This document shows, in pieces, positions 50,931-62,921 of a stretch of DNA of 64,000 nt. The stretch covers positions 12,898,913 to 12,962,912 of the forward strand of contig NC_135211.1 of the NCBI RefSeq assembly GCF_052324685.1. Direction: 5' to 3'. Position 1 is the first letter of the stretch; each line of letters begins with the position of its first letter. The stretch is from Brachyhypopomus gauderio (Eukaryota > Chordata > Actinopteri > Gymnotiformes > Hypopomidae). A program made the position numbers and the translations under genes. A model generated the notes under the pieces. The model had not been told where the DNA came from and ran no database searches. It saw nothing but the letters and a program-made list of their open reading frames with translations.

Positions 50931-53217
50931 TCAGACGATGCCTTTGGCTTCAGTGGGTAGTGCCGACGGATCCAAGCCACACTGCTTCATCTGAACAGCA
51001 ACGTCAAACAGGTAGTCATAGCACTCGCACCTGGAAAAGGGCCGAAATGATTGTACAACGAGTGAGTCAATCAAATAATGCACTGACTTCGCAAACTGTT
51101 CGGTAATATATTCACATACATCGCTATGGAAACAGACTGCTCTTGTCGGTGTCGTGTATGTTTTGCCACTGAATATTCTCAGATCCAGGAGCAACACATG
51201 ACACTGTAACAACAGGAAGGCGTTACAAAAGATTCACCCTTATTGCTCATATTTCATATGCATTTCTGGTTTTGGCTATAACACCCCCCACACCCAATCC
51301 AAAACAAAGAATTCTATTCTGTCCTTGCTCAAAACCTTTCTGAACTACCATTGGTGATTTACTTATTTTCTTATTTCCAATCAGGTGGTTGGGGACTAAG
51401 CTTTCATACTCCCCTTACACTGAATTGGCATTGAAATAATAAATTAATGATGTTGTCTTAACTGTAATTTACATACTCTCATAATAATATATGTAAACAT
51501 AGTGTCAAATAATTTAATGCCTGATTATGCAAAAGAACATTATTAGAGAATGTGGTCATGATGGTCTCTATAAGTCTTGAACATCTGTGAACCTTCTCCA
51601 CATAACAGTAAAGATAAGCTGGACCATTGAGCTTCATCATAGCCAGTGGTTATTTCTGCACTGCTTCTCTTGTCCATCATAGTCTAGAGTCCTTTGGATA
51701 GTACAGTCATGCACCCTCAGGCACTTACCAAAAAATATGAATACAGAAAAAATACAGATCACCACACAAGTGTCTCACATGGTCTTGGCTTTCTCCCAGG
51801 TCTCTCCCCACACGTAGACACCATGTCGTCTGACGAGGACAGCGCACGAATCTGGGTACTCTTCCATGGCTCTAGCCATACGCTCTTTCAGGTCCTTTTC
51901 CTCAGGGGTGTTCTCAATGATGGGCACCACCAGCGTTTCATCATACCTTAAAACATGCACACGCACATACACAGCATTCAGAAACTAGCAGTATCTCTGG
52001 GATACTGTACCGCTAGCAGGATTATGCGGTACAGATAATGACATGGATGGATGGGTGGATTAAAGACAATTAAAAGTTTCTGACCATTTCGAAAGTAACT
52101 TAAACTAAAGATAATGCAATACATGAAATAAATGTCATCCAAGTAACAATGAATATATAATACCTAAATTCCATAAAGAAACATTATAAAGTAAATTTTA
52201 ATTGAATGACAAACATTTGAGGCATGTAGACATTTGGGACATAAGATCTTCAGACTAGAAGATATTCAGGCTACAAAAATAGGAGACAGCTTGACAACTA
52301 AGTTACATGTTACTCATAGGAAATGATAAAAGTTCCAACAGAGTTTGAAGTGTTTTTATACTGTCCGGGTCAATTTGACCCAGCAGTCAAACTGGAGGTG
52401 AAAGGGTGTCACACACGTACACGTACACGCACACGTGCAGATGTTATGACAGGAACTATTTATGTTCTTGTGGGAGCACATTCTCAACCCACATTCTGTG
52501 GACACTCAACAGGGAGGGGCAAAACATAAGACATTCTCTGCATGGGAGTCCTACCAACATTTTGCCGAAGCAAAAGGACGCCAGTCCAGGAGGCTCTGGA
52601 AGTCATTATTGATCATGACATTGAAAAAGAGGAGGGCGTGTCTGAAGACACATCTTGAGCAGCTAAATATTGATTCTAATGATTCTGATTTTGAACCAGA
52701 TGAGGAAATTGCTATTCTTATTCCTCCAAGCAAGACAATCATGTCAAACATGGTGAAATACAGCAGTCTCCATCACCAAATATGCGTCAGGCGAAACTGT
52801 CTGTAGAAATCATAATAAAGACAGTGCCAGGGCCCACTGGGATGGCAGTGAGTTGTGTGCCAAGGACCCCAGTTACTGTAGCCATGGTGAGGGAGATCCA
52901 GGAGAGAACCAGTACGTGAGGTCAGTCAGTCAGTCTGTCAGTGTGTGTGTGTGTGTGTGTGTGTGCGTATATGTGTGGGTGTATGTGTGTGGGTGTGTGT
53001 ATAAGTGTATGAGAGTATGTTGTGTGTCTTGGTATCAGCAAAAAAATACAGTAGCCATGGTCCTCTTGTTTCTAGGTTGCTGCTGAGGGGAAAAGGAAGA
53101 GGAAGAGAGAGGAAGGCCATCTGACCATGTCTAGACAAGCATCACCTGTGTGAAATGTGCACAATTCATGTGCACAAAGCACAGTGTGATGACATGTCAC
53201 TCATGTACTGTGTAGAT

Positions 53218-53299
<82 letters not shown>

Positions 53300-54702
53300 T
53301 CATATTGCAATTGCTTGTTTGTTGTATTGTGATTTTGTTATTTTCTGGTCCACAGTGCATGAATGTACAACAAAATTTAAATGTTACGTTTCAATGTTGT
53401 GTAAAACTATTGTGTATATGTTGGTTTTTCAAAACTAATAAATTAGTGAAACAATTTTGAACATGTTTGATTTTTTTAAGAAAAACAAGTGAATTATCCT
53501 AATTGAACCATTACCTGTTAGAAGTAAGGAACACGACTAAATATTGATAGAATAATTAGTAATGGAGTTAGTAATTAAATAACAGGAGGGTTAAACAATG
53601 ATTTAGTACATATTCTGTAAGACATTCAGAAATGTACTCAGGTGCTTTAAAATAATGAATTGTTGGACCATAAATATGCATTATTATGTGTATTATTATT
53701 TATTTTATTCAGTTGAGAGTAAAAATAAGTTGTTTAAGAACACTTGAAAGAACAGTTTCTACATTGGAGAGTAACCCAACCTGTAGTTTGAGCCTGAGTT
53801 TCCTCTGCGAATTCCCTTGATCATCTCTTGGTGGGTGATGCAGAATTCCTTGCCAGGGAACAGCAAAGTTGCCATGACAGCCGCCTTTGAGTGCGTATGA
53901 ATAACTGCTTGGGCTCCTGCACAAAGCCATGGTTACAAAGGTTTCAAGCATGGTTAGCAATACAAACCCAGATGCATGTGTGAACTCTCACCCCTCATAG
54001 AGTAGGCGTTCATGAACAGGGGTGTGCATTGGCTCTTCTTCAGCTGTTTCCATGGGGGTGGGCTGCTGATATCCTTCTCCTCCACATCACAGACAAACAT
54101 GTCTTCTGGCTGCAGGGAAACTGCCTTTTAACAGTCACCTAATGAAGTTATTCCCTAATTAAGTTACTGAAATACTGGTTTTTCTTTCATCACTTGCCTG
54201 TAATCTTTCCTTTTGAACTCCAGATGGCGCGATATAAATATGGTCACTGTTACAAAACAGACTATTTACTATTACATACCTTAGAAGAGTAAATAAATAA
54301 ACAAAAGCATTAGTTGCTTTATTTACCCATGTCTTATGCTTATTCCGCCTCCTGTTCCGGTCACCCATCCTAACTGGTAGAAGAGTCTGCACAGCTCTGG
54401 AATGAGCACGCGCGGATGTTCCTTATCCTGAAATTACACGCTTATTAAAATATATATTTAAAATATTTATATCAACCCAACTTTATTTTAACTCAAATAA
54501 TCGTTTATTTGTGTGCGAGTGGAAAATATATATATATATATGTTCACTGGTGATACTGTATTTACTAGCCAGGCGTGTAGTTAGTAGCGGACTAGCTACG
54601 TGGCTAGTGGCTCCTGGGTCGAGCGGACCCGTTACTCACCCATGCTGAGGCGGCGGGAGTGTCGCGGTCACCGTCGTTTGTGTTGTTTGTGACAGAAGAC
54701 AT
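50931..54702 (-). CDS. apip: Methylthioribulose-1-phosphate dehydratase (APAF1-interacting protein)
   Basis: Cytosolic zinc enzyme of the methionine salvage pathway: it dehydrates 5-methylthioribulose-1-phosphate. The mammalian protein also dampens APAF1/caspase-9 and caspase-1 death signalling. Seven coding exons by splice sites and frame: 54640-54702, 54327-54427, 54198-54246, 53992-54109, 53781-53916, 51779-51946, 50931-51030 (735 bases, 244 residues; human 242). Class II aldolase/adducin fold. Seen: glycine-rich TGTGGGIS (44-51), [12 protein letters not shown], Cys99 in KKSQC, zinc ligands His117 and His119 (IHTHS) and His197 ([10 protein letters not shown]), catalytic Glu141 (HQEM). They equal human Cys97, His115, His117, His195 and Glu139. 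All introns are GT-AG except the one after exon 3, which needs a GC donor (CAG then GCAAGT). The start codon has A at -3. The intron between exons 5 and 6 holds a piggyBac relic. No disabling change seen. Confidence 0.95.
52941..53010. repeat. (GT)n tract, imperfect
   Basis: GT run passing into GTAT/GGGT variants, inside the piggyBac relic. Confidence 0.9.
53219..53298. repeat. (CA)n microsatellite, 80 bp
   Basis: Forty CA units directly after the stop of the piggyBac C-terminal finger. It is complementary to the GT tract about 210 bases upstream. Confidence 0.95.
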
Positions 54703-56480
54703 GTTTTAATTATTTACTGGGTGTCAAATGGAAAAGAAACGGTCAATGTTGTCTAGTCTTGAGCCGTTGCAAAACTTTCAACGTTTTCTTTCATTGCGAG
54801 TTTATTGTGCGCCTCGATGCGAGAAAGACCCTTTTGGCCTTAGTATCACTGCCGGAATGAAAACAATTGGTAAATTAATTGTGTAAAAATGAAAAGAAAT
54901 AGCATAATACGATTAGGATACTATACAATATTATATGAGTAAGAGGTTATAGCGTCAGGTAATCCATATAGGTTATGATCATATGCGCTTTAGGGACAGA
55001 CGGCATTTAATTTGTTTTCTCAGTAATCAGACGTTAGATGGTGCTATTATACCTCCGCGCAAACCGCTGCACCGTTGTAGGTCTACGGTTGGAGTCAAGG
55101 GTGGTGCGTTAGGTGTAGGCTGATGGGGCGAATGCACTTGTTTGGGTGTCTTTCTGTTATTTTTGTTAAGCATTTGACATTCCCTTAAACCCCCGAGAGC
55201 AACTCAGAAGCAGTTGTACTGTATGTTACTGTTTTTTTTTCTTTTATGTATAAAACTGGTAGGCCTATTCGTAGTTCCTGAGAAATATCTGTCTGAATTG
55301 AAATGCAACGTTCAAACGTTCGAATGCAACGCTATTCTAAGGGATGGTCAATCTCGGTCTTTCACCCACACTCGTTTTGCAATCCCACAGACTAAAGGAC
55401 AAGATCCACCCTTTACTTCGGTTACTAGCCTAAAGGCTATCCTCTTCATTTCCCCAATCAACTGATTTACAAAAAAAAAATCATACAGGAAGTAGGTTAA
55501 ACGTCTAACGTGTATTGACACAAATGTGGGCGAGGAATAGTTCAACTCACCTGACTCAGTGTTTCAGCTCTGTCACTGTGGTGACTCACCGTGCCTTAGG
55601 CTGCCTTCTACATGGACATTATTTCAAAGATCTATACCTCCTGCAGATTAACATGTATAAACTTGATTTTGACCCCAAACTTTTGTCTTCTTTGTGTGTA
55701 ATTATCTCTTTGATCATTGGTAGCTAACTAGTTATTGGTTTAATATAAAATTTCCCACCAACATGCATAATAAATATTAGTAGGCTTGATGTTTCTGTGT
55801 TGAAAATAACTGAACCACATGCATCAGATTTTCCTGAATGTACGCCTGCCTTAGCTCTGTACTAACATGTCTTTCACCCACAGGCATTTTTCTGATTGGT
55901 TATCAGCCTTTTGATAAAAATCTATAAGCTAACATAGTAGCTGTTTATATAAATACTTGAAAATGCAGATAATGAAGTTTCTGAAATATGAGAAAGGCCT
56001 TTATGCTACACAGGCTTTCAGCTGAAATGTCTCAAACCTTCACGAAGGTGCAGAGGAGCGTAAATGGTCATTACATTAATAAAGTGTAATAATCATTGAC
56101 TCAGTATCAGGCCATACATGCATCCACATGCAATTTCATGTATGGACATTAAATACAAGAAGGATGTGGTTGATAACATGTGATCTCAGAATGAGAGCTA
56201 AAGATCAATGATAGTAAGTAGGCCGCATTAACCTTCCACTAAATCTCTATCACTTAATTAAGCATGTGTTTATAAGATTTGGTTTAGGCAGTATAATATT
56301 TCTTAAAGAAGAGTTCTGACGTCTTAGGAGAAGAAGTTGATCTGCATGATGCAAGTAAACCATCTGGCTCCATCTCTGAAGTATGTTAATGACTGTGCTA
56401 AACCCGCTGAGAGAGGAGGAAAGTGACACAATGGGAAAGGTGTGTTTGTGGTAGCACCACCCATCTCACCTCTTGAGTGT
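54703..56480. promoter_or_regulatory. Divergent intergenic region between apip and cd44
   Basis: About 1.8 kb separates the two start regions. No pdhx exon was seen, although in mammals PDHX lies head to head with APIP here. The part next to apip (54560-55110) is moderately CpG-rich and should hold the apip promoter; no TATA box was seen there. The rest is AT-rich without repeats of note. Confidence 0.55.
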
Positions 56481-56512
56481 GTCATCAAGGTGATGACTCA
56501 AGTTTATAAAAG
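56481..56512 (+). promoter_or_regulatory. cd44: cd44 core promoter: dyad, AP-1 site and TATA box
   Basis: GTCATCA-AGG-TGATGAC (56481-56497) is a perfect 7-bp dyad with a 3-base gap. It overlaps a consensus AP-1 site TGACTCA (56494-56500), which is followed five bases later by TATAAAAG (56505-56512). Transcription would start near 56535-56540, about 100 bases before the ATG. Mammalian CD44 is known to be AP-1 responsive; function here is inferred. Confidence 0.6.
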
Positions 56513-56641
56513 GCGATGCACCCTTCCTGTTCTCTCACGCCGAAAATCACAGCTGCAGCGCAGATCGAGAGCAGCATTATCACAGTTGCGACACACATTG
56601 ACTCCGGCTCACCTGCTTGGCTACGCATCACAGCACGAATT

Positions 56642-59544
56642 ATGCAGACTTTTCTGTTTATGCTGGTTGTGTCAGGCTTAACGGTGCTACACACGGCCCA
56701 GGGTCACGGTGAGTGATGCTCTTCATTATTTCACTTCTGTGTACGTCTGTACTTTGTGAGTTTGTGTAGATTACATATTCAGCGTTGTGGAAAAGAGAAA
56801 TCCCATGTGACACTGGGATAGTAGTAATGTCAACCATAGTAATGTCAACCATAGTTGATCATGTGTGAAACGGAAGCTCGGTGGTGGCACTGGATAAGTG
56901 AGGCTGTCAAAAACACATGTGGACTGTACTTTACACACGAAAGACTGACCTGTAATATAAGTGTACAGTCTCAAAAGTACAAGATGTTTCTATTTGGAGT
57001 GATGTATTAATTTCTTATTCACACTTGCACAAAACATACAAAGGACACAAAAGGATCTGCTAGTGGAAAGTGTCATGAGACTACCAAGTAGCAGCGGAGG
57101 TTATTGTGTTTAGCCTTAAAGCCCATTATTATCAACCTTAAGTCAAATGGAATTTGTGTAATCTCATACACCCTGACTCTGAAGTCATGACTTGCAGTTT
57201 TCAGCACAGCACTTAAATGTATTCAGCCTCGTAACACCCAGCTCGTGTTTCAGCTCAATTCCAATGTATCTAATATAGTCTTTATGCATCAAACCCAAAC
57301 TGCATTCCCCTTGTGCACACAGTAGCCTTTGTGTGAATTGTAGATTCTCTAGAGAATACGGATAATGCAGGTGTTTGTGAAACACAGGAAGGGGAGGGGC
57401 TTAAGCAGCAGAAACTGCCCTTGCATTACATATCAGTGCTAAAGTGGCTTGCACCTTCACAACATTGCTGCGCGACACGAGAAATGCGGATCGGCATTTA
57501 ATATTCGCAAACTCAGCAAACTAAACCATCAATTTAGGTGCATACTTTGCAATTTCACCATTACTAAATTTTATGCAAGTAACAATAAATCATCATGAAA
57601 TATATCAGATATACAGCTCTAATGGTGAGAAATGACCCATAATATTTTTTGTCTCTCCACATTCTTGGGCACACAGGCAGATGCAGCTACGCTGGGGTCG
57701 TCCATCGCGAAGGAGACAGCCGCTACTCTCTGACCTTCCAGAAAGCCCAGCAGCTCTGCCAGAGTTCACACTACCATTTAGCTACAGAGGAGCAGCTCAG
57801 AAAAGCCTATGAGCAAGGCCTGCAAACATGCAGGTTAGACTCAGCCTATTTGTACTGGTCAATGCAATGCTGGTGTGAAATACGTTTTTTGTTAAACAGT
57901 CACCTTTTGTTTATTGGACATCCCATGCTGGATTCCATCTTTGGGGGAGGGGATTGTGACAACAATTGGTCTTCAAATTCAACAGCAATAATGCTTTAAC
58001 TTTCTTTAGATATGGTTGGATTGATGGCCAAAGGGTTTCTTTCCTTCCCCACACCACTGACCCAAATTGCTCTATGAGTAATGCTGAAATGGTTCCCAGT
58101 GCTCAGTCCCCTGATTCTCTCTATGATGTCTACTGTTTCATCCCACCAGGTGGGTAAGGAATAATTTAAAAGAACACACCCAAGAATAAAAGAGTAAGAG
58201 ATTACAAATGCAAAACAACTACTATAGTGTTAACCTGTTTTGCCTTCTGCTTGTACAGGAGTTTCAGAATTAGACTGTGATGGTACAAGTACTTCAGATC
58301 CACATGCAGATTTTAGCAGCTGGCCCACACAGGAAAGCCTTACCATGAGTAAGTGAACCCTTTATGCAAGTACACAGGCTGTATTTTGTCTTGGACAAGG
58401 TACAGGTTCATGTCAATGTGAAAAGCTGTCATATGTACAGTCCTATGCCCTATGTGCAGTCCTATGTCCTATGTGCAGTCCTATCTCATATGTGCAATGC
58501 TATGTCCTCTGTACTATAACATTACACACCCAGATGTAACGCTTATTTCAAAAACACAACCAGACCTGCTATGCTTGCTTATTTACAATATTCTTTTTTG
58601 AAGTTCAGTACTTAGCACACCCTACACACCAGTGCAAGTTTGAACAGGAATTATTTGATTCTATCATACTTCTTTAGAATTACTTTTTCATTCGCAAAAC
58701 AAGTGGTGATTAATGTAATAGGATGAGAGTTGTGAAGCAAGAAAATCTTAATAGTCTGCCTCAGTGTGAAATCTGATGATTTTGTCAATAAGTCCAATGT
58801 GACATCTAAACCTTACCTAACCATAACCGTCATGCAATATTCTTTTCATGCAGCTGCAAAGCCTGATCAAGATGAAGATGTTTTGGAGGAAGTGATGGCT
58901 GATGGTTTTATTGTCGACGTTAAAGGGACAACATTGCCTGTCAAAAATGAAAAATCACAAGATAATTACCAAACAGCCACTACGACTATGACCCCACACT
59001 CTCATGATTGGACAGAACCTACCACTGGAAACCTTGTGCCGACTACCTTCACTGACTTTGTGGTTAGTGAGATAAACACTCTAACAGAAGTCACAACCAC
59101 AGGAACCACTGACAAGACAGAGGACATGAACATGGAAGAGGACACCAGTAAAAGCCCCTCTACCTTCCCTGATGTATGGGTTCATGAAATAGTCACTCAA
59201 GCAGAACTCAGAACCAAAGAAATTTACAAGGCAGAGCATCTGAACATGGAAAGTTCAGGCATGATCCCAGAAACAGCCCATGAAAAACTCAGTAGGCATT
59301 TTGAAATCCCCACTGAGACAAGCTTCAGCCCCTCTACCTCCCTGACAGTGACCACTGAAGAGGAGCCTGGGTCTGGGGTGGAGCTAGTAGAGGTGCACAT
59401 CTCAAATCGGAAATTAGGAGATGAAATTCCAGTGCCAGAACCAACTCGAGGTATTCCATCATAGAGTCACCAGTTCATAATGCAAAATATACTTATATCA
59501 TTTAGAAATCAACTTATACCGCATTAGAATCCATTCAAACACAC

Positions 59545-59614
<70 letters not shown>

Positions 59615-60372
59615 GTCGTGATAATTATGATAATAATATAGGCATATGTATCATGCAAAACAAGTCCAGTGCACTAGATTTCTGTCTGGAAAAATTTGGA
59701 ACTAAAGTTTGATCATTGATCATGTACTCTCTCTGCAGAACCCTCCCGTGTCCGGAACTTTCCAAGTACCACTACATTTTTGCTTGCAGAAACGGGCACA
59801 CCTGGTAAGATTATGTAACAACACCTCAGGCGTCACTCTGAACTATTTCACTCAATCTTTATAAACATTGTAAATACTGGTATTTAACTCTGTCATCTGC
59901 TTCTCCTTTTCTAGGGTGGCTGATTATCTTTGCGTTCTGCCTGACTCTTGGAGCCATTCTCTGTATACTCGTTGGAATTGCCACTAAAGACAAGTACTTA
60001 TTTTACTATATAAAATAATTAGACACTTCTGTTTTCTGCAAATGATTAAAAAATACCTTAGAGTTTACATAAAAGACAGAGACAAAAATACAGGAACATT
60101 GTCATTTTCTGAAGTTTCTTTTTGGATGATATATAAGTAAGTAGCCTATAATAATTTTATTTATTTTGTTTAGGTGGTATAGGCATAAGAGGGGGAGTCT
60201 GGACATTACACCCAGAGGGAACCCAGAGGAGTACGGACAAGCAGTAACACTCCCATTTGAGGAGAAAGAACAGGAGATGGTGACACTCATGAGCACAGAA
60301 AAGGTGCAGAATGATGGAGACTTCGCTATCATTTCTCTAGAAGAGCCTCAAGAAAAGGAATATCTGATGTAA
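56642..60372 (+). CDS. cd44: CD44 antigen, hyaluronan receptor
   Basis: Type I membrane glycoprotein that binds hyaluronan and links the matrix to the cell cortex. Eight coding exons by splice sites and frame: 56642-56708, 57677-57833, 58010-58149, 58259-58348, 58854-59450, 59739-59804, 59915-59993, 60174-60372 (1395 bases, 464 residues). Signal peptide 1 to about 20; Link domain about 25-128 with six Cys (25, 50, 74, 95, 117, 128) placed as in human CD44, including the extra outer pair. The hyaluronan-contact pairs Arg38-Tyr39 and Arg75-Tyr76 match human Arg41-Tyr42 and Arg78-Tyr79. A Thr/Ser-rich stem is mostly one 597-base exon. Membrane span about 374-395; basic KWYRHKRG; tail with QEMVTLM like human QEMVHLV. 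LYVE1 is the alternative, but the tail and apip neighbour favour CD44. Exons 4, 5 and 6 are phase 1-1 and could be skipped without a frameshift. Confidence 0.92.
58432..58507. repeat. 19-bp minisatellite, four copies
   Basis: Units of TATGTGCAGTCCTATGTCC start at 58432, 58451, 58470 and 58489 with small changes. It lies in cd44 intron 4. Confidence 0.85.
59543..59616. repeat. 74-bp perfect palindrome around (AT)n
   Basis: ACAATATT, then (AT)n, then AATATTGT: every base from 59543 to 59616 pairs with its mirror position. It lies in cd44 intron 5 and could form a cruciform or an RNA hairpin. Confidence 0.9.
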
Positions 60373-61110
60373 CACGAAAAAGACTGAAAATGAAGTGTCC
60401 ATCATAGAACAATGGATTTATAGATTCTGAGCATTGGCCACCATGCACAGGATTGCTACAAACCAAAGTGATTGAGCTGACCTTTCTTCTGGTGCACTGT
60501 ACAGTGTCCAGGCCTTAATGCACTCTCCTGACAGTGAACTTTTCTGATCACTTCATAGACAAAACGAATAATGGTGAAACCGTCACTGAAAAACGTTTAT
60601 GTTTATCGGCTACAGCTTTTATTTGATTTAATCACAGGCATGAACTTGCACTTTAGCTGTTGATTTTGTGTTTGGTTGGTTTGCTTGATCTTCAAATTTC
60701 AACTTAGGTAACAGTTAAAATGTTAGAAAATTACACAAAGCATTTGTAAATACCCTTTCTGTAAGTACTATGTACTGTGTGAGGCAGGATGCATTTCAGA
60801 TCAAGTCTTTCAGGTGTTTAATAATCTCCATAATGTTCATTGGCACAGAGCTGTAAACCGAGAGAACAGAACTTTCCTGCCAAGACAGCAAGACCAGTTG
60901 TATTCTACTGGACTCCTAGATTTTTCAAGCTTTTTCAAGATTTGAATATGGATAGGACACAGTTAATAGGATACAAATCTCTTAGCTACCTTACATCATT
61001 TGGGAGCCCTTATACACTGTTTTATTATAAAATAATACAGCTGTTTTATAAACCTTTTTGTCTTGGGACTTGAAAATAATTGGTAATAAAAATATGTATT
61101 AATTTATAAC
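60373..61110 (+). other. cd44: cd44 3' UTR with polyadenylation signal
   Basis: After the stop at 60370-60372 there is about 710 bases of non-coding DNA to an AATAAA at 61085-61090, followed by a T/G-containing stretch. Message end is predicted near 61105-61115. Confidence 0.6.
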
Positions 61111-61900
61111 GAGATAATAAGTTTGTTTTTCACATCACATTCTTCTGTAACATTCTTTGTTACACACACATACACACACACACACACACATGATCCAGAT
61201 GCATGTTTAATCTTATATAAAAATAAAAGTGAAAGGAAATATAGACATGTTGCCTTTATTTAAAATTTATCACTTTGTCTTAGGCATCCATAGAAAAATA
61301 TGTCTATAACCGACACAGTTATGTATTGTGCATTCATTTATGTGTATATAAAATATTAACATTTTTTCCTAATGTTATAGTCTTCAACAAAAATATTTCA
61401 CAATATATATTCAACACCAACATGGCTCAAAAGAATATATATTTCATTTTTCTTCCTGATCAAGATTTTTCCTTTTCTTCCTGATCATTTTCTACTAAAA
61501 TATTGCAAATGTTGATAAATTCCTCTGAAATAACTGTATGCATATAGAAGAGAACTATACTACATGCAGTAAAAGCACAAAACATTTCCAATAAAATGAC
61601 ACAAACATTTTGTGAATAGGTCTGAATATATGTTTTACTTATGTTTTAAAATCACAGACATTAGGATGACTACTAGAATGCCAAAATAGTAAAAAGCAAC
61701 AACAACAACAACAAAAAAAAAAAACAGTCACAGAAAAAATAACTAATGTTCTCACATAAAACCTTAGTAAATCTATTGAGTGACATATATACAAGTGCAA
61801 AGAGGCACTTTATTATAAAAAGTAAAACCGTGTAATATAGTAATTCTTTGCTATGGTAATTATTGAATACAGAGTCTTAAATGCTGGGTTTTTTATAGGG
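61111..61900. other. AT-rich intergenic DNA
   Basis: No gene was recognised. It contains a short (AC)n tract (about 61164-61190) and an A-rich AAC run (61698-61725). Confidence 0.5.
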
Positions 61901-61959
61901 CTTGCTATATTGTTATCCCACTGCATCTTATTATAGGGCTTGAAATGTATTTTTATTTT

Positions 61960-62540
61960 TTTTAAATAATTTTTTTGTGCATTTAATACAGCCCAAACCG
62001 CGTAACGTAAGACTCCGTTCAAACTGTGTTTTAAAGGGCTCCAACGCTGTGTATGGTGCTATGTATTTTTCGATAGGATTTGTAGTTTTTAATAAACTTA
62101 CGTTAAAAATTTTGAAAACCCCCATAGGAATGAATAGCGGAATGTTCAGAATTTCAAATTATAACTGCTAGTGTGTGCTGTCATGTAAAATGATCAAACT
62201 GCTGTAAAATCTTTACACCGTCACCTAGAAGCTCTATTAAAATTTTAAATGGTAGAGAAACTTGTCCTTTCTGGCACGCCGAGATATCTAATCTAAGCCC
62301 CATTGGCTCCCATGTAAATTTCTCAAAATCAGAATTGGCTTTATCACAATTTGCCTCCGTGTTTAACTTGTCATATTGGGTCAAACCACACACAATCACA
62401 CCAAAATCATCAGCAAGGGTTCCTCTTTCATACAACTCTTCGGTTAAGTGATAATAAGTTAAATATGTTCCGAACTACGACTGTTTGTTCAGAGGGTGCA
62501 AATCAGATTAAACAAGACTTCTCCACTCAGAGAAGAAGTG
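61960..62540. repeat. Possible dispersed repeat
   Basis: Phrases such as CCCCCATAGGAATGAATAG and the ordered, non-simple sequence around it resemble dispersed repeats that I recall from otophysan fish. The 84-residue minus-strand frame at 62181-62435 lies inside it and has no known family. The class is unknown. Confidence 0.3.
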
Positions 62541-62579
62541 ACAGAGTGACAGTTATTTTTGAATGTCTCTCCCCCCTCC

Positions 62580-62649
62580 CCCCACACACGCAGGCCCACA
62601 TACAGTACATATATTTCTCTCATACCCACTTCACACAGTCACACACAGT

Positions 62650-62713
<64 letters not shown>

Positions 62714-62854
62714 CATCTCTCTCATACCCACACCACACACACACACAAGGGCACATAAATACATCTCTCTCCTAAACACTCCCCACAGACACACATACAT
62801 ACATCTCTTGTGCACAGACCACACACACATCTCTCTCATACCCACTCCACACGA

Positions 62855-62921
<67 letters not shown>

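Larger units (their letters stand above)
52340..53594 (+). mobile_element. piggyBac-like (Looper-type) transposon relic in apip intron
   Basis: Right end AACAGGAGGGTTAA (53581-53594) is a piggyBac-type terminus with its TTAA target. Near the left side, the palindrome GGGTCAATTTGACCC (52367-52381) is typical of subterminal sequence in fish Looper-type elements. A frame around 52570 reads [12 protein letters not shown] and an acidic stretch, like a transposase N-terminus. At 53147-53215 a frame reads [20 protein letters not shown] plus TV and a stop, an intact C-terminal Cys/His-rich finger (C-x2-C, C-x2-H, C-x2-C). An AATAAA follows. The catalytic core is missing and the frame is broken, so it is dead. 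The left TTAA was not found. It lies opposite to apip transcription. Confidence 0.7.

Noticed and set aside
50910..50940. GGTTCGAACG, like a tRNA B-box
   Set aside because: No A-box or cloverleaf around it; it lies at the apip stop and 3' UTR.
56516..56641. In-frame upstream ATG that would extend CD44 by 42 residues
   Set aside because: It lies only four bases after the TATA box, upstream of the expected transcript start, and would bury the signal peptide.
58150..58155. Alternative cd44 exon 3 donor (GTAAGG, four bases downstream)
   Set aside because: Using it shifts exon 4 into an early stop; the donor at 58150 keeps the frame and the sixth Link-domain cysteine.
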